Below are positions 43,952-52,514 of a stretch of 52,514 nt of DNA, in pieces (positions within the stretch are counted from its first letter, which is position 1; every line of letters begins with the position of its first letter). This stretch comes from Gammaproteobacteria bacterium. GTDB lineage: Bacteria > Pseudomonadota > Gammaproteobacteria > Acidiferrobacterales > Sulfurifustaceae. The stretch covers positions 1 to 52,514 of the forward strand of contig JACQFZ010000052.1 in NCBI GenBank assembly GCA_016199745.1, read 5' to 3'. The position numbers and the translations under genes were made by a program. The notes under the pieces were generated by a model. That model did not search any database, was not told the origin of the DNA, and worked only from the letters and a program-made list of their open reading frames with translations.

Positions 43952-45325
43952 ATGAAGACCCCGCCTGTAATTCGCAAACGCCTTCCGATCGCGATCGCCG
44001 CCGCCGTCATGGCCGGCACCAGCGCGCCGTCGATGGCGGCGTTTTTCCAGATTCAAGAGAACAGTGCTTCCGGTCTCGGCAATGCTTACGCCGGCGGCGC
44101 CGCCGGCGCCGAGGACGCGAGCACGGTCTGGTACAACCCAGCCGGTATGGCGCGCTTGTCCGGTCGGCAATTCGTGGTGGCCGGTCACTACGTCGACCCG
44201 TCGATTAAGCTCGAAAACGCCAGCGCCACGCATGCCGCGGCGCTCGGTGGCAGCGCGATCTCCGGCGGTAACGGCGGCGACGCCGGTGAGTCCGCGTTGA
44301 TACCGAATTTTTACTTCACGCAGTCGTTAGACGGCGGCTTCGTCGTCGGCTTGGGTGTCAACGCGCCGTACGGTCTGGCGACCGAATACGACAGTGACTG
44401 GGTCGGTCGTTATCACGCCATTCGTTCCGAGATTAAAACGGTCAACATCAACCCGGGGCTGTCGTACAGTCTGAACGAGAAAGTGTCGATGGGTGCCGGC
44501 CTTAACGTCCAACGTATCGACGCCGAGCTGACCAATGCCGTCGACTACGGCAGTATTTGTGCCGCTGCCGGCGTCGGCGCTTGTTCCGGTACGAACGCTG
44601 CCGACGGAAGCGCGCGCCTGGAAGGCGACGATACCAGTTACGGCTATAACCTCGGCATGCTCTGGCAGTTCACGCCGGACAATCGGGTCGGTCTCGCTTA
44701 TCGCTCGAAGATTTCACACACCATTGAGGGCCAGTCGACCGTAAACGCGCCCAATGCGACTTCCGCCGCGGTCGCCGCATCGGCGCCTTTCAACATTTCA
44801 AATTCGGCGCTGGTCACCAACATCACCATTCCCGAAACCATTTCGCTCAGCAGCTTTAATCAGCTCACACCGCAATGGGCGCTGATGGCCGATATCACGC
44901 GCACTCGCTGGAGCCGCTTGCCGGAGTTGCGTATCGATTTTACCGAGAACAATCAATCCGACTCGGTAATCACGCTCGATCTGGAAGACGTAAACCGCTA
45001 TTCGATCGGCGCCACCTATTCGCCGGCTGGAAAGTGGAGCTACCGTTTCGGTATCGCGCTCGACGAATCGCCGACGCCGAACGCCGAGGTGCGGACCGCG
45101 CGCGTGCCCGACGCCGATAGAACCTGGCTCGCGCTCGGTGCGACATATCGTTGCCGTGATAACGCCAGCATCGATATCGGCTATGTTCGTATCATGATCG
45201 ACGACGCCGACATCAATAAAACAGCCGCCAGCTCGACCAGCGAAAATTTCTTCCGCGGCAATTTGCAGGGCACGTATGAGTCGAGCATCAATATCGTCAG
45301 CGTGCAGGGGCGCTGGTCGTTCTAA
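43952..45325 (+). CDS. fadL: Outer-membrane long-chain fatty acid transporter FadL
   Basis: A 457-residue FadL/OmpP1-type beta-barrel that takes fatty acids and other hydrophobic compounds across the outer membrane. Signal peptide residues 1-31 (ending APSMAAFF). The N-terminal plug carries ENSASGLGNAYAGGAAGAED and STVWYNPAGMARL, typical of the family. Alternating polar/aromatic strands fill the rest, ending in VQGRWSF with a terminal aromatic residue as in other barrel proteins. ATG 43952 follows GAGGAG. A PsrA-like palindrome lies upstream. Confidence 0.95.
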   Translation: MKTPPVIRKRLPIAIAAAVMAGTSAPSMAAFFQIQENSASGLGNAYAGGAAGAEDASTVWYNPAGMARLSGRQFVVAGHYVDPSIKLENASATHAAALGGSAISGGNGGDAGESALIPNFYFTQSLDGGFVVGLGVNAPYGLATEYDSDWVGRYHAIRSEIKTVNINPGLSYSLNEKVSMGAGLNVQRIDAELTNAVDYGSICAAAGVGACSGTNAADGSARLEGDDTSYGYNLGMLWQFTPDNRVGLAYRSKISHTIEGQSTVNAPNATSAAVAASAPFNISNSALVTNITIPETISLSSFNQLTPQWALMADITRTRWSRLPELRIDFTENNQSDSVITLDLEDVNRYSIGATYSPAGKWSYRFGIALDESPTPNAEVRTARVPDADRTWLALGATYRCRDNASIDIGYVRIMIDDADINKTAASSTSENFFRGNLQGTYESSINIVSVQGRWSF

Positions 45326-45343
45326 CGAATTGTATCGGCACAC

Positions 45344-45387
45344 CTGACTCCTCCTCTGCGTGAGGGGGCTGGGTGAGGGGGAGTCAG
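45344..45387. repeat. Hairpin repeat between fadL and acyl-CoA ligase
   Basis: CTGACTCC and GGGAGTCAG-type arms enclose a GGGGG-rich segment (CCTCTGCGTGAGGGGG). It resembles the CCCTCACCC/GGGTGAGGG family of dispersed intergenic repeats also seen at 35250-35380. It has no T-run. Confidence 0.6.
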
Positions 45388-45400
45388 TGCAGGACACCGT

Positions 45401-47098
45401 ATGCAGCTAACGGAACGCTCCAACCTGTCCGATCTTTTTCTCGGCCGCGTGCAGGAAACCCCTGACCTGCCGGCGTACCGTCAATTCGACGGCAAGAGTT
45501 GGCGCGATTGGACCTGGGCCGAGGTGGCGCAAGAAGTCGGGCGTTGGCAGGCGGCGCTGCGTGCCGAAGGATTGCAGCCTGGCGACCGGGTGGCATTGTG
45601 TCTGCACAATCGCATCGAATGGGTGTTATTCGATCAAGCGGCGATTGGTTTGCGTCTCGTTACCGTGCCGCTTTACTTCGATGACCGCGCCGAGAACATG
45701 GCGTGGTGTTTGAATGATGCCGGCGCGCGCTTGTTGCTGCTCGAAGACGGCGCGCAGTGGGCGGCCCTCAAGGACCAATTGCCGACGGTCGAGCGCGTCG
45801 TTTGCTTGGATGACGCGGTGGCGCCGGATGCAAAGTTGCGACGCTTGAGCGATTGGTTGCCGTTGGGCCTGCATGCGTTGACCCACTCGAACGCACCGGC
45901 GAACGAGCTCGCCACCATCGTCTACACCTCCGGCACTACTGGCCGCTCGAAAGGCGTGATGCTGTCGCATCACAACGTCGTTACCAATTGCGTCGCATCG
46001 ACGCGGGCGATCCCAGTAACGAGCGCCGACAAATTTTTATCGTTCTTGCCGCTGTCGCACATGTTCGAGCGTACCGCCGGCTACTACGCCGGCATTTGGT
46101 CCGGCGCACATACGATCTACGCGCGTTCGATCTCGCTGCTAGGCGACGACCTGCGCCAGCAACGGCCGACGATTTTGGTGGCGGTGCCGCGTATCTTCGA
46201 GCGTATTTGGAGCCGCATGCAGGAAGCGATGCCGGCCGGTACTCTTAAGCGGCGCTTGTTCGACAAAGCGGTCGCCGTCGGTTGGCGGCGTTTTACCGGC
46301 GCGGCGACGTTGGTCGATCACTTGTGGTGGCCGTTGTTGAAACTGCTGGTCGCAAGAAAACTTCGAGCCCGTATGGGCGGTCGCATCCGCCTAATCGTCG
46401 TCGGCGGCGCCGCTTTTCCGGAAGCGTTGGCGAAAATCTTCATTAGTTTAGGTCTGCCTATCATTCAAGGTTATGGTCTTACCGAAACGGCACCGGTGCT
46501 GGCGTGCAATCGCGAGGGTGACAACGACCCGGCGTCGGTCGGCCGTGCACTCGAAGGCATCCTGCTACGCTGCGATGACAACGGCGAGCTACTCGCGCGC
46601 GGGCTGAACATCATGCTCGGTTACTGGAACAATGCTGAAGCAACCGCCAAGGTCATGACCGCCGACGGCTGGTTTCGCACCGGCGATCTCGCGCGCATCC
46701 GCGACGGCCGCGTTTACATCACCGGCCGCGTCAAAGACATCATCGTCATGTCGAACGGCGAAAAGATTTCACCGGCCGACGCCGAGCAGGCGATCCTGCG
46801 CGACTCGACCTTCGAGCAGGTCATGATCGTCGGCGAAGGGCGCAAGGCGCTTGGTTTGGTGTGTGTCGCTAAGATCGACGACCTGGGCCAGTTATGCACG
46901 CGCGCCAATACGCAATTGAGCGGTTTCCCCGGCTACGCCCGCATCCGCCACATCATCCGTGTCACCGATACCTGGAGCGTCGAGAACGGTTTGCTTACGC
47001 CGACGCTAAAAATTCGCCGCAAAGAAGTGGAGCGGCGTTACGCCGACGAGATCGAGGCGATGTATCAGAGCACCGATTACTGTCACGTGAAGAGCTGA
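45401..47098 (+). CDS. Long-chain fatty acyl-CoA ligase
   Basis: A 565-residue AMP-dependent synthetase activating fatty acids to acyl-CoA, supplying the beta-oxidation genes before it. ATP motif TIVYTSGTTGRSKGVMLSHH, then FLSFLPLSHMFERTAGYY, IQGYGLTETAPVLACNRE, GWFRTGDLARI and the Lys-proximal KISPADAEQAI segment. The C-terminal cap is somewhat shorter than in FadD. In Xanthomonas a similar ligase, RpfB, acts on DSF-type fatty acids; next gene but one here carries an RpfC-like sensor, so a signal-turnover role is a possibility, not shown. Confidence 0.9.
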   Translation: MQLTERSNLSDLFLGRVQETPDLPAYRQFDGKSWRDWTWAEVAQEVGRWQAALRAEGLQPGDRVALCLHNRIEWVLFDQAAIGLRLVTVPLYFDDRAENMAWCLNDAGARLLLLEDGAQWAALKDQLPTVERVVCLDDAVAPDAKLRRLSDWLPLGLHALTHSNAPANELATIVYTSGTTGRSKGVMLSHHNVVTNCVASTRAIPVTSADKFLSFLPLSHMFERTAGYYAGIWSGAHTIYARSISLLGDDLRQQRPTILVAVPRIFERIWSRMQEAMPAGTLKRRLFDKAVAVGWRRFTGAATLVDHLWWPLLKLLVARKLRARMGGRIRLIVVGGAAFPEALAKIFISLGLPIIQGYGLTETAPVLACNREGDNDPASVGRALEGILLRCDDNGELLARGLNIMLGYWNNAEATAKVMTADGWFRTGDLARIRDGRVYITGRVKDIIVMSNGEKISPADAEQAILRDSTFEQVMIVGEGRKALGLVCVAKIDDLGQLCTRANTQLSGFPGYARIRHIIRVTDTWSVENGLLTPTLKIRRKEVERRYADEIEAMYQSTDYCHVKS

Positions 47099-47166
47099 AG
47101 CAACCTGCCATTTGTGCCCGTCGGTCTGGCACAGGCGAGTTGAAGAAAAATGCGACTGCGGTGAAT

Positions 47167-47422
47167 CAGCCGCCTAGCGCTGTGCGAATTGCAATCGCGG
47201 CTGAAGGAAGAAGAGAAGCCAGTCGGCGAGGTCGGCGACTATCCGCGCATTCCGCTCTACGACCTCGACACGATGGACGATCATTCGCTTAACGCCGAAG
47301 GTCGCGCATCGGCGCTGCGGGCAGGTCCGCTGTCCTGGCGGAAAGATTTGCTGGCAGAAAAGGATGTCGTGCTGGTAGGAAGGGCGGTGCTTTACGTACG
47401 CCGTCTGCGTCGTTCATCATAA
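47167..47422 (+). pseudogene. Short coding-like remnant of unknown family
   Basis: Open from a stop at 47162-47164 to 47422. Residues such as RIPLYDLDTMDDHSLNAEGR and the following GPLSWRKDLLAEKDVVLVGR have high-GC third positions like real genes in the area, but no start codon has a ribosome site (a TTG at 47189 is the only likely one). It may be a C-terminal fragment or a small decayed gene. The family is unknown. Confidence 0.3.
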
Positions 47423-47494
47423 ATAACGCACGAGCCAGCAGGGCAGGATTTTCACAACTTCAAAAGAACAGTAGTGCCACGGAGGGAGTGCGTC

Positions 47495-48625
47495 ATGACG
47501 ACAGAAACGTATGCAATTCAAAATCGGCGCTCGGGAGACCCACGAACCATCGACTCGCCGTCGCTATGGCGTCGTATCCACGATCGTCTTCGACTTTGTC
47601 CTGACACCGAACCGGAACAGAATCTCGTTCGACTAATCATTACCTCATTTTTCTTTTTTTACACGATCGCCTATGCGCTGTGGAATGATGTGCCGATACA
47701 TCCCTTCTCGCTCGCGCTCGGGATCTACATCGGCTACACGCTGGTAATATTCGTCTGGATTTACTATTCGCCCAAGAAATCGGTGTTGCGCCGAATATTG
47801 TATACGCTGGGCGACCGGGGTATGACGACGGCGGGGCTACTGCTCTTCGGCGAATGGATAACGCCGGCGTATGTGCTCTATTTGTGGCTCGATGTCGGTA
47901 ATGCGGCTCGTTACGGGCGCCAGTATTTATATCTGTCGACGGTGTGCTCCACCATCGGCTTCGGTCTTGTCCTTTTCTATAACGAGTACTGGCAGTCGCT
48001 TGGCCTGCTTGGCATTGGTCTATGGTTCGGCATTATGTCGTCGCCCTACTACGCCGGCTTATTCTTGCGCCGCCTGAACGAGGCCAACGAGCGGCTCAAT
48101 GAACTAGCGACGCATGACTCGTTGACGCAGCTGCCAAACCGGGCGTTTTTGTACGAGCGATTGAATGAAGCTATCGCCGCCGCCGAACGCCATAAACGAA
48201 CCTTTGTGGTGCTGTTCGTCGACTTGGACGATTTCAAGCAAGTCAATGATTCGCGCGGGCATGCGGCGGGCGACGAGGCGTTGCGGGCGGCGGCGCGTCA
48301 ATTGAGTGAATCGGTGCGGGAAGCCGATACCGTGGCGCGGTTGGGCGGCGATGAGTTCGTTATTTTGTTGTTGGACGCGGCGGATAACGAGAGGCGCCAC
48401 ATCGATATCGGCAATAATATTCGCGACGCTCTCCGGTTGTATACGCCAGATCGCTTGTCGGCGAGCATTGGCATCGCCACTTACCCGTCGTGCGGTACCG
48501 ATGCCGAGACGTTAGTGCGGCATGCCGATCGTGCCATGTATGCGGCGAAGCGGGCCGGGAAACAGCAGTGTCACGTTTGCCGGCATCCATTCATATTATC
48601 GGCGGCGACATGCAAAGGGGTTTGA
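47495..48625 (+). CDS. Diguanylate cyclase with RpfC-like 5TM sensor
   Basis: A 376-residue protein from ATG 47495 (GGAGGG upstream). Residues 30-205 hold about five transmembrane helices. They start DTEPEQNLVRLIITSFFFFY and continue with LLLFGEWITPAYVLYLWLDV and NAARYGRQYLYLSTV, which closely follow the DSF-sensing input domain of Xanthomonas RpfC as I know it. The C-terminal GGDEF domain has RLGGDEFVILL with an I-site READ five residues before, so it should make c-di-GMP and be feedback-inhibited. Fusion of this input to GGDEF, rather than to a histidine kinase, is unusual. It stands behind the fatty-acid block. Confidence 0.85.
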   Translation: MTTETYAIQNRRSGDPRTIDSPSLWRRIHDRLRLCPDTEPEQNLVRLIITSFFFFYTIAYALWNDVPIHPFSLALGIYIGYTLVIFVWIYYSPKKSVLRRILYTLGDRGMTTAGLLLFGEWITPAYVLYLWLDVGNAARYGRQYLYLSTVCSTIGFGLVLFYNEYWQSLGLLGIGLWFGIMSSPYYAGLFLRRLNEANERLNELATHDSLTQLPNRAFLYERLNEAIAAAERHKRTFVVLFVDLDDFKQVNDSRGHAAGDEALRAAARQLSESVREADTVARLGGDEFVILLLDAADNERRHIDIGNNIRDALRLYTPDRLSASIGIATYPSCGTDAETLVRHADRAMYAAKRAGKQQCHVCRHPFILSAATCKGV

Positions 48626-48751
48626 AACACCCTGCTTTTGGTAATGGCACCTTAAGCCAGCTGACCGAATCCCACTATACCTGCTCCCGGTAATGGTCTG
48701 TTTCTTTTTGTCGTCGTCGCTAGATTAACTGCGTCCGGTGAGAGTCTCCGG

Positions 48752-49750
48752 TCAGCGCGCGGCGGTATAGCTCGCGCCTAATTTCTGTTTGCCGTCGTTG
48801 ATGTTCACGGCGCTTTGGTTGAGGCGCCAGATCATCCCGGTCTTGATATCGCCGATAACCAGGCCATAGGGCGGATCGTAGGCACCGCTGGGAAAAATTA
48901 GATGGTCTTCATCGACCGGCGCGGCGTCGGAATTGTTCGCGTTGCATTTATTGAGCGGTAACGCGTAGGCCGTGCTGCTTGCGGCATTGGGCAGCGCCAT
49001 CATGATTTGGTCGTAGCCGCTGCCGCTGCTGGCACGCGTAAAGAAATAGGCCGAGTAATCGCGAACGATCGGGTAATAGTCGTGCGCACCAGCCGGCGGA
49101 ACTGCGAACGGTGCGGTCTGTCCCGTTGCTAAATTTTTGCGGTAAATGCTCATGCCGTCGCTGCCGACGGTGTACACGACATATTTGCCGGATGGTGTCA
49201 GATACGGCATCGATTCCTCGATCGTCCAACCGTCGCTCGTAATGTTCTGCCAGGCAGAGACACCGACAGTATTGTCGGCGTTGAAGCGCAGAGTGGCGAG
49301 CCGAATATCGCCCTCATGCTTGAAGACAATCCGCTTACCGTCGAACGAGAATTTTGCATCCTCGTTGCGGCCGCCGATCGATGCGGTGATATTGCTTGGC
49401 GCGGTCGGCGAGCCGATGGCCCAGACAAAAATATTCCAATTGCCGTCCTGTTGCGCCATGAATGCGATTCTTTTTCCGTCTGGGGAAAAATGCGCATTCA
49501 TTGGATCGGACAGATTCCAACTCGGGTTGTCGAGCCGGGTCGTCGTTTGCGACGGAAAATCGTACAGGTAGAGATTCGACGTGCCGTCGCCATAACTCAC
49601 ATAGGAGTGGTAGACCAGACGTCCGGAAAGAGTCGGAAAGGTGTTGCTTGGCTGAAGCGTTGGGTTAGCGGTACAGGCGGCGTAGGGATCCGTCGAAAAA
49701 AGTGCGGCAATGACAGCGGCAGGCAATCGTAGTGCGTGTAGAACTCTCAT
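48752..49750 (-). CDS. Exported PD40/TolB-like beta-propeller protein
   Basis: A 332-residue secreted or periplasmic protein: signal peptide about residues 1-24 (AAVIAALFSTDPYAAC), then repeats of the PD40 kind: NAHFSPDGKRIAFMAQQDG, DAKFSFDGKRIVFKHEG, MPYLTPSGKYVVYTVGSDG. PD40 repeats make TolB-type propellers that bind partner proteins. It is not TolB itself, because the N-terminal TolB domain and the tol genes are missing. ATG 49750 is preceded by GAGGAT. Confidence 0.75.
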   Translation of the reverse strand: MRVLHALRLPAAVIAALFSTDPYAACTANPTLQPSNTFPTLSGRLVYHSYVSYGDGTSNLYLYDFPSQTTTRLDNPSWNLSDPMNAHFSPDGKRIAFMAQQDGNWNIFVWAIGSPTAPSNITASIGGRNEDAKFSFDGKRIVFKHEGDIRLATLRFNADNTVGVSAWQNITSDGWTIEESMPYLTPSGKYVVYTVGSDGMSIYRKNLATGQTAPFAVPPAGAHDYYPIVRDYSAYFFTRASSGSGYDQIMMALPNAASSTAYALPLNKCNANNSDAAPVDEDHLIFPSGAYDPPYGLVIGDIKTGMIWRLNQSAVNINDGKQKLGASYTAAR

Positions 49751-49950
49751 TCGATCCTCGAACTATTTTAAATTTTTGTCGGCAGAGTGATCTGCGGGGA
49801 TCGACGATTGTAATGCCCGACGTTAAGAGTCTACCGCCTTAGAATGTGTGAACGGCTAAGCCCGACTGAAGAGAGGCAATGCCCTGCAACCTGTTAGTTT
49901 AGTCTCAACAGAACTACAAGGGTTGAAACGGTGCAATTATAACGTTGGGT

Positions 49951-50939
49951 TTATTCGTAAAGCCCCGCGCGTGCCTTACCCCAAAACACCCGATACGAAA
50001 ATGCGGTGTAGAGGATGATCAACGGCACCACCACGAGCACACCGACCAGAACAAATTTCAATGACGACGGGTGCGCCGCCGCTTCCCAAATGGTCAAGCG
50101 ATCGATAACGATGTACGGAAAAAGACTGTAGGCGAGGCCGGCAAAGGCCAAGGCAAACATCGCGACACTGCCGGCGAATGGAATCCATTCTTGGGTTGAA
50201 CTGCCGCGGCTCAGGCGTCGTAGCGTAATGCCGACATAGGCAATGATTGCCGTGCTCGCCGCCGGCAGCAGCATCAGCGCCAGCGTGTGCGGAAAATCGA
50301 ACCACTTGTGCCGTACGGTTTCGCTCACTAAGGGCGTCACGACGCTGACGACGGCGATGGCGAGCGTGGTCCAGATCAAGCCCCACTTGGCCCATGCCAG
50401 CGCTTTTTTCTGCAATAGCCCGTCGGTTTTGATGATGAGCCATGTTGCACCGAGCAGCACGTAAGAGCCGCACAGCGCGCCGCCGACGATGATGGAGAAA
50501 ATAAAATAACCGAAACCGGAATGAAAGCCGGTGATGTAGCGCGCTAGCATGATGCCTTGCGCGAACGACGCTAAGAACGAGCCGAACCAGAACAGCCAAT
50601 TCCACAATTCGCGATGCCAGCCTTCGGCCTTGATGCGGAACTCGAAGGCGGCGCCGCGGAACATAAGGCCGATCAGCATCGCCACTGTCGGCAAGTACAG
50701 CGCGCCCAAGATCACGCCGTGCGCGACCGGAAACGCCACCAACAAAATGCCGACGCCGAGCACGAGCCAGGTCTCGTTCGCGTCCCAGAACGGGCCGATC
50801 GACGCGACCATGACGTTGTGTTCGTTCTCGTCGGCCGCTGGCATCAGCATGCCGACGCCGAGGTCGTAACCGTCGAGTACCACATAGGCGAGGATCGCCA
50901 GGCCCATGAGGCCGGTGAAGATCAGCGGCAGATCAAGCG

Positions 50940-50943
<4 letters not shown>
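49951..50943 (-). CDS. cydB: Cytochrome bd-type quinol oxidase subunit II
   Basis: A 330-residue integral membrane subunit with about eight or nine helices. ATG 50943 (MTLDLPLIFTGLMGLAILAY) overlaps the last bases of subunit I by 4 nt. Typical CydB segments: LDGYDLGVGML, GPFWDANETWLVLGVGILL and FRGAAFEFR, HSGFGYFIFSII. It forms the dimer with subunit I that reduces oxygen with quinol without pumping protons. No cydX gene is seen after it. Confidence 0.95.
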
Positions 50944-52289
<1,346 letters not shown>

Positions 52290-52477
52290 AAGCTGGCGTC
52301 GTTGTCGTCGAGCTACCAGTCTAATGATTCGCCGACGACGCGCCAAATGCTACGGCAAAGATAAATGTCGCGTGGCCCACCCTAATGCAATGGACTCCAC
52401 CCCCTTACTCAACGGCGTCACAATGCGCCAAGCGGGTTGAATCGGTCAACGCGCTATCGTCAGGAGGTGGAGCCCAG
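52290..52477. other. Promoter region of cioAB / left flank of IS-like gene
   Basis: About 190 bp with no gene; it must hold the promoter of the oxidase genes and the start of the transposase transcript. The segment TGGACTCCACCCCC near 52389 resembles IS110/IS1111 flanks, but I cannot prove an element end. Confidence 0.3.
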
Positions 52478-52514
52478 ATGAATACTAACGCAGCGGTGAT
52501 CGGATTGGATATTG
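52478..52514 (+). mobile_element. 5' end of probable IS110-type transposase gene
   Basis: ATG 52478 follows a strong AGGAGGTGGAG ribosome site. The first 12 residues, MNTNAAVIGLDI, have the hydrophobic strand ending in G-x-D that starts the DEDD transposase domain of the IS110/IS1111 family. The gene runs out of the window, so the call rests on this short start. Confidence 0.45.

Overview
The window looks like a chromosomal segment of a gammaproteobacterium. The GC content is moderately high (by eye in the high 50s percent). Pointers to this group are polA with a DUF2782 gene and a LOG-family gene on one side and cytochrome c4 on the other, the hemH-thiD-thiE-hemL run, fadE/fadI/fadJ/fadL-type beta-oxidation genes, short CioAB-type cytochrome bd subunits, and an RpfC-like sensor domain of the kind known from Xanthomonadales. 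Genus cannot be assigned from this piece; the Xanthomonadales/Nevskiales/Steroidobacterales neighbourhood is a guess.

Layout. (1) 1-3300 is an accessory stretch: the end of an unknown gene, a GNAT acetyltransferase and a low-GC hypothetical gene separated by a good integron-type attC site, then decayed fragments (one an MFS transporter remnant), a DUF1566 protein and a small membrane protein. (2) 3347-10555 is a quorum-sensing locus: luxR, an unknown 131-residue gene and luxI, with an almost textbook 20-bp lux box between luxI and a divergent pair coding for a Tat-exported DUF1501 protein and a 1160-residue dihaem lipoprotein. (3) 10750-14406 is a large multi-PAS hybrid histidine kinase whose first receiver has lost its phospho-acceptor. 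(4) 14577-20250 holds a coiled-coil protein, a Sel1-type lipoprotein, an orphan Hcp, a hemerythrin, a gene fragment, a beta-propeller protein, a truncated mechanosensitive-channel-like protein and a PilZ protein.

(5) 20393-30800 is housekeeping: uvrD, a diguanylate cyclase, a histone-deacetylase-like enzyme, a membrane protein, DUF2782, LOG, polA, a structured small RNA directly after polA, cytochrome c4 and a small conserved-looking protein. (6) 30786-34937 carries haem and thiamine genes hemH-thiD-thiE-hemL on the minus strand and a divergent rubredoxin. (7) 34938-36226 is repeat-rich intergenic DNA that ends in a second small-RNA candidate. (8) 36227-47098 has a membrane-anchored Fis-type regulator and a fatty-acid degradation block (fadE, thiolase, multifunctional hydratase/dehydrogenase, fadL, acyl-CoA ligase). 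It is followed by a diguanylate cyclase with an RpfC-like five-helix sensor, a PD40 propeller protein and cioAB (minus strand). The right edge enters what looks like an IS110-type element.

Three themes stand out. Two unlinked structured RNAs share a CU-rich, anti-Shine-Dalgarno hairpin loop; the one after polA also carries a 22-codon ORF. A lux box sits between luxI and an export/cytochrome gene pair, suggesting quorum control of that pair. A DSF-sensor-like domain is fused to GGDEF beside a fatty-acid block, suggesting fatty-acid signal input into c-di-GMP.
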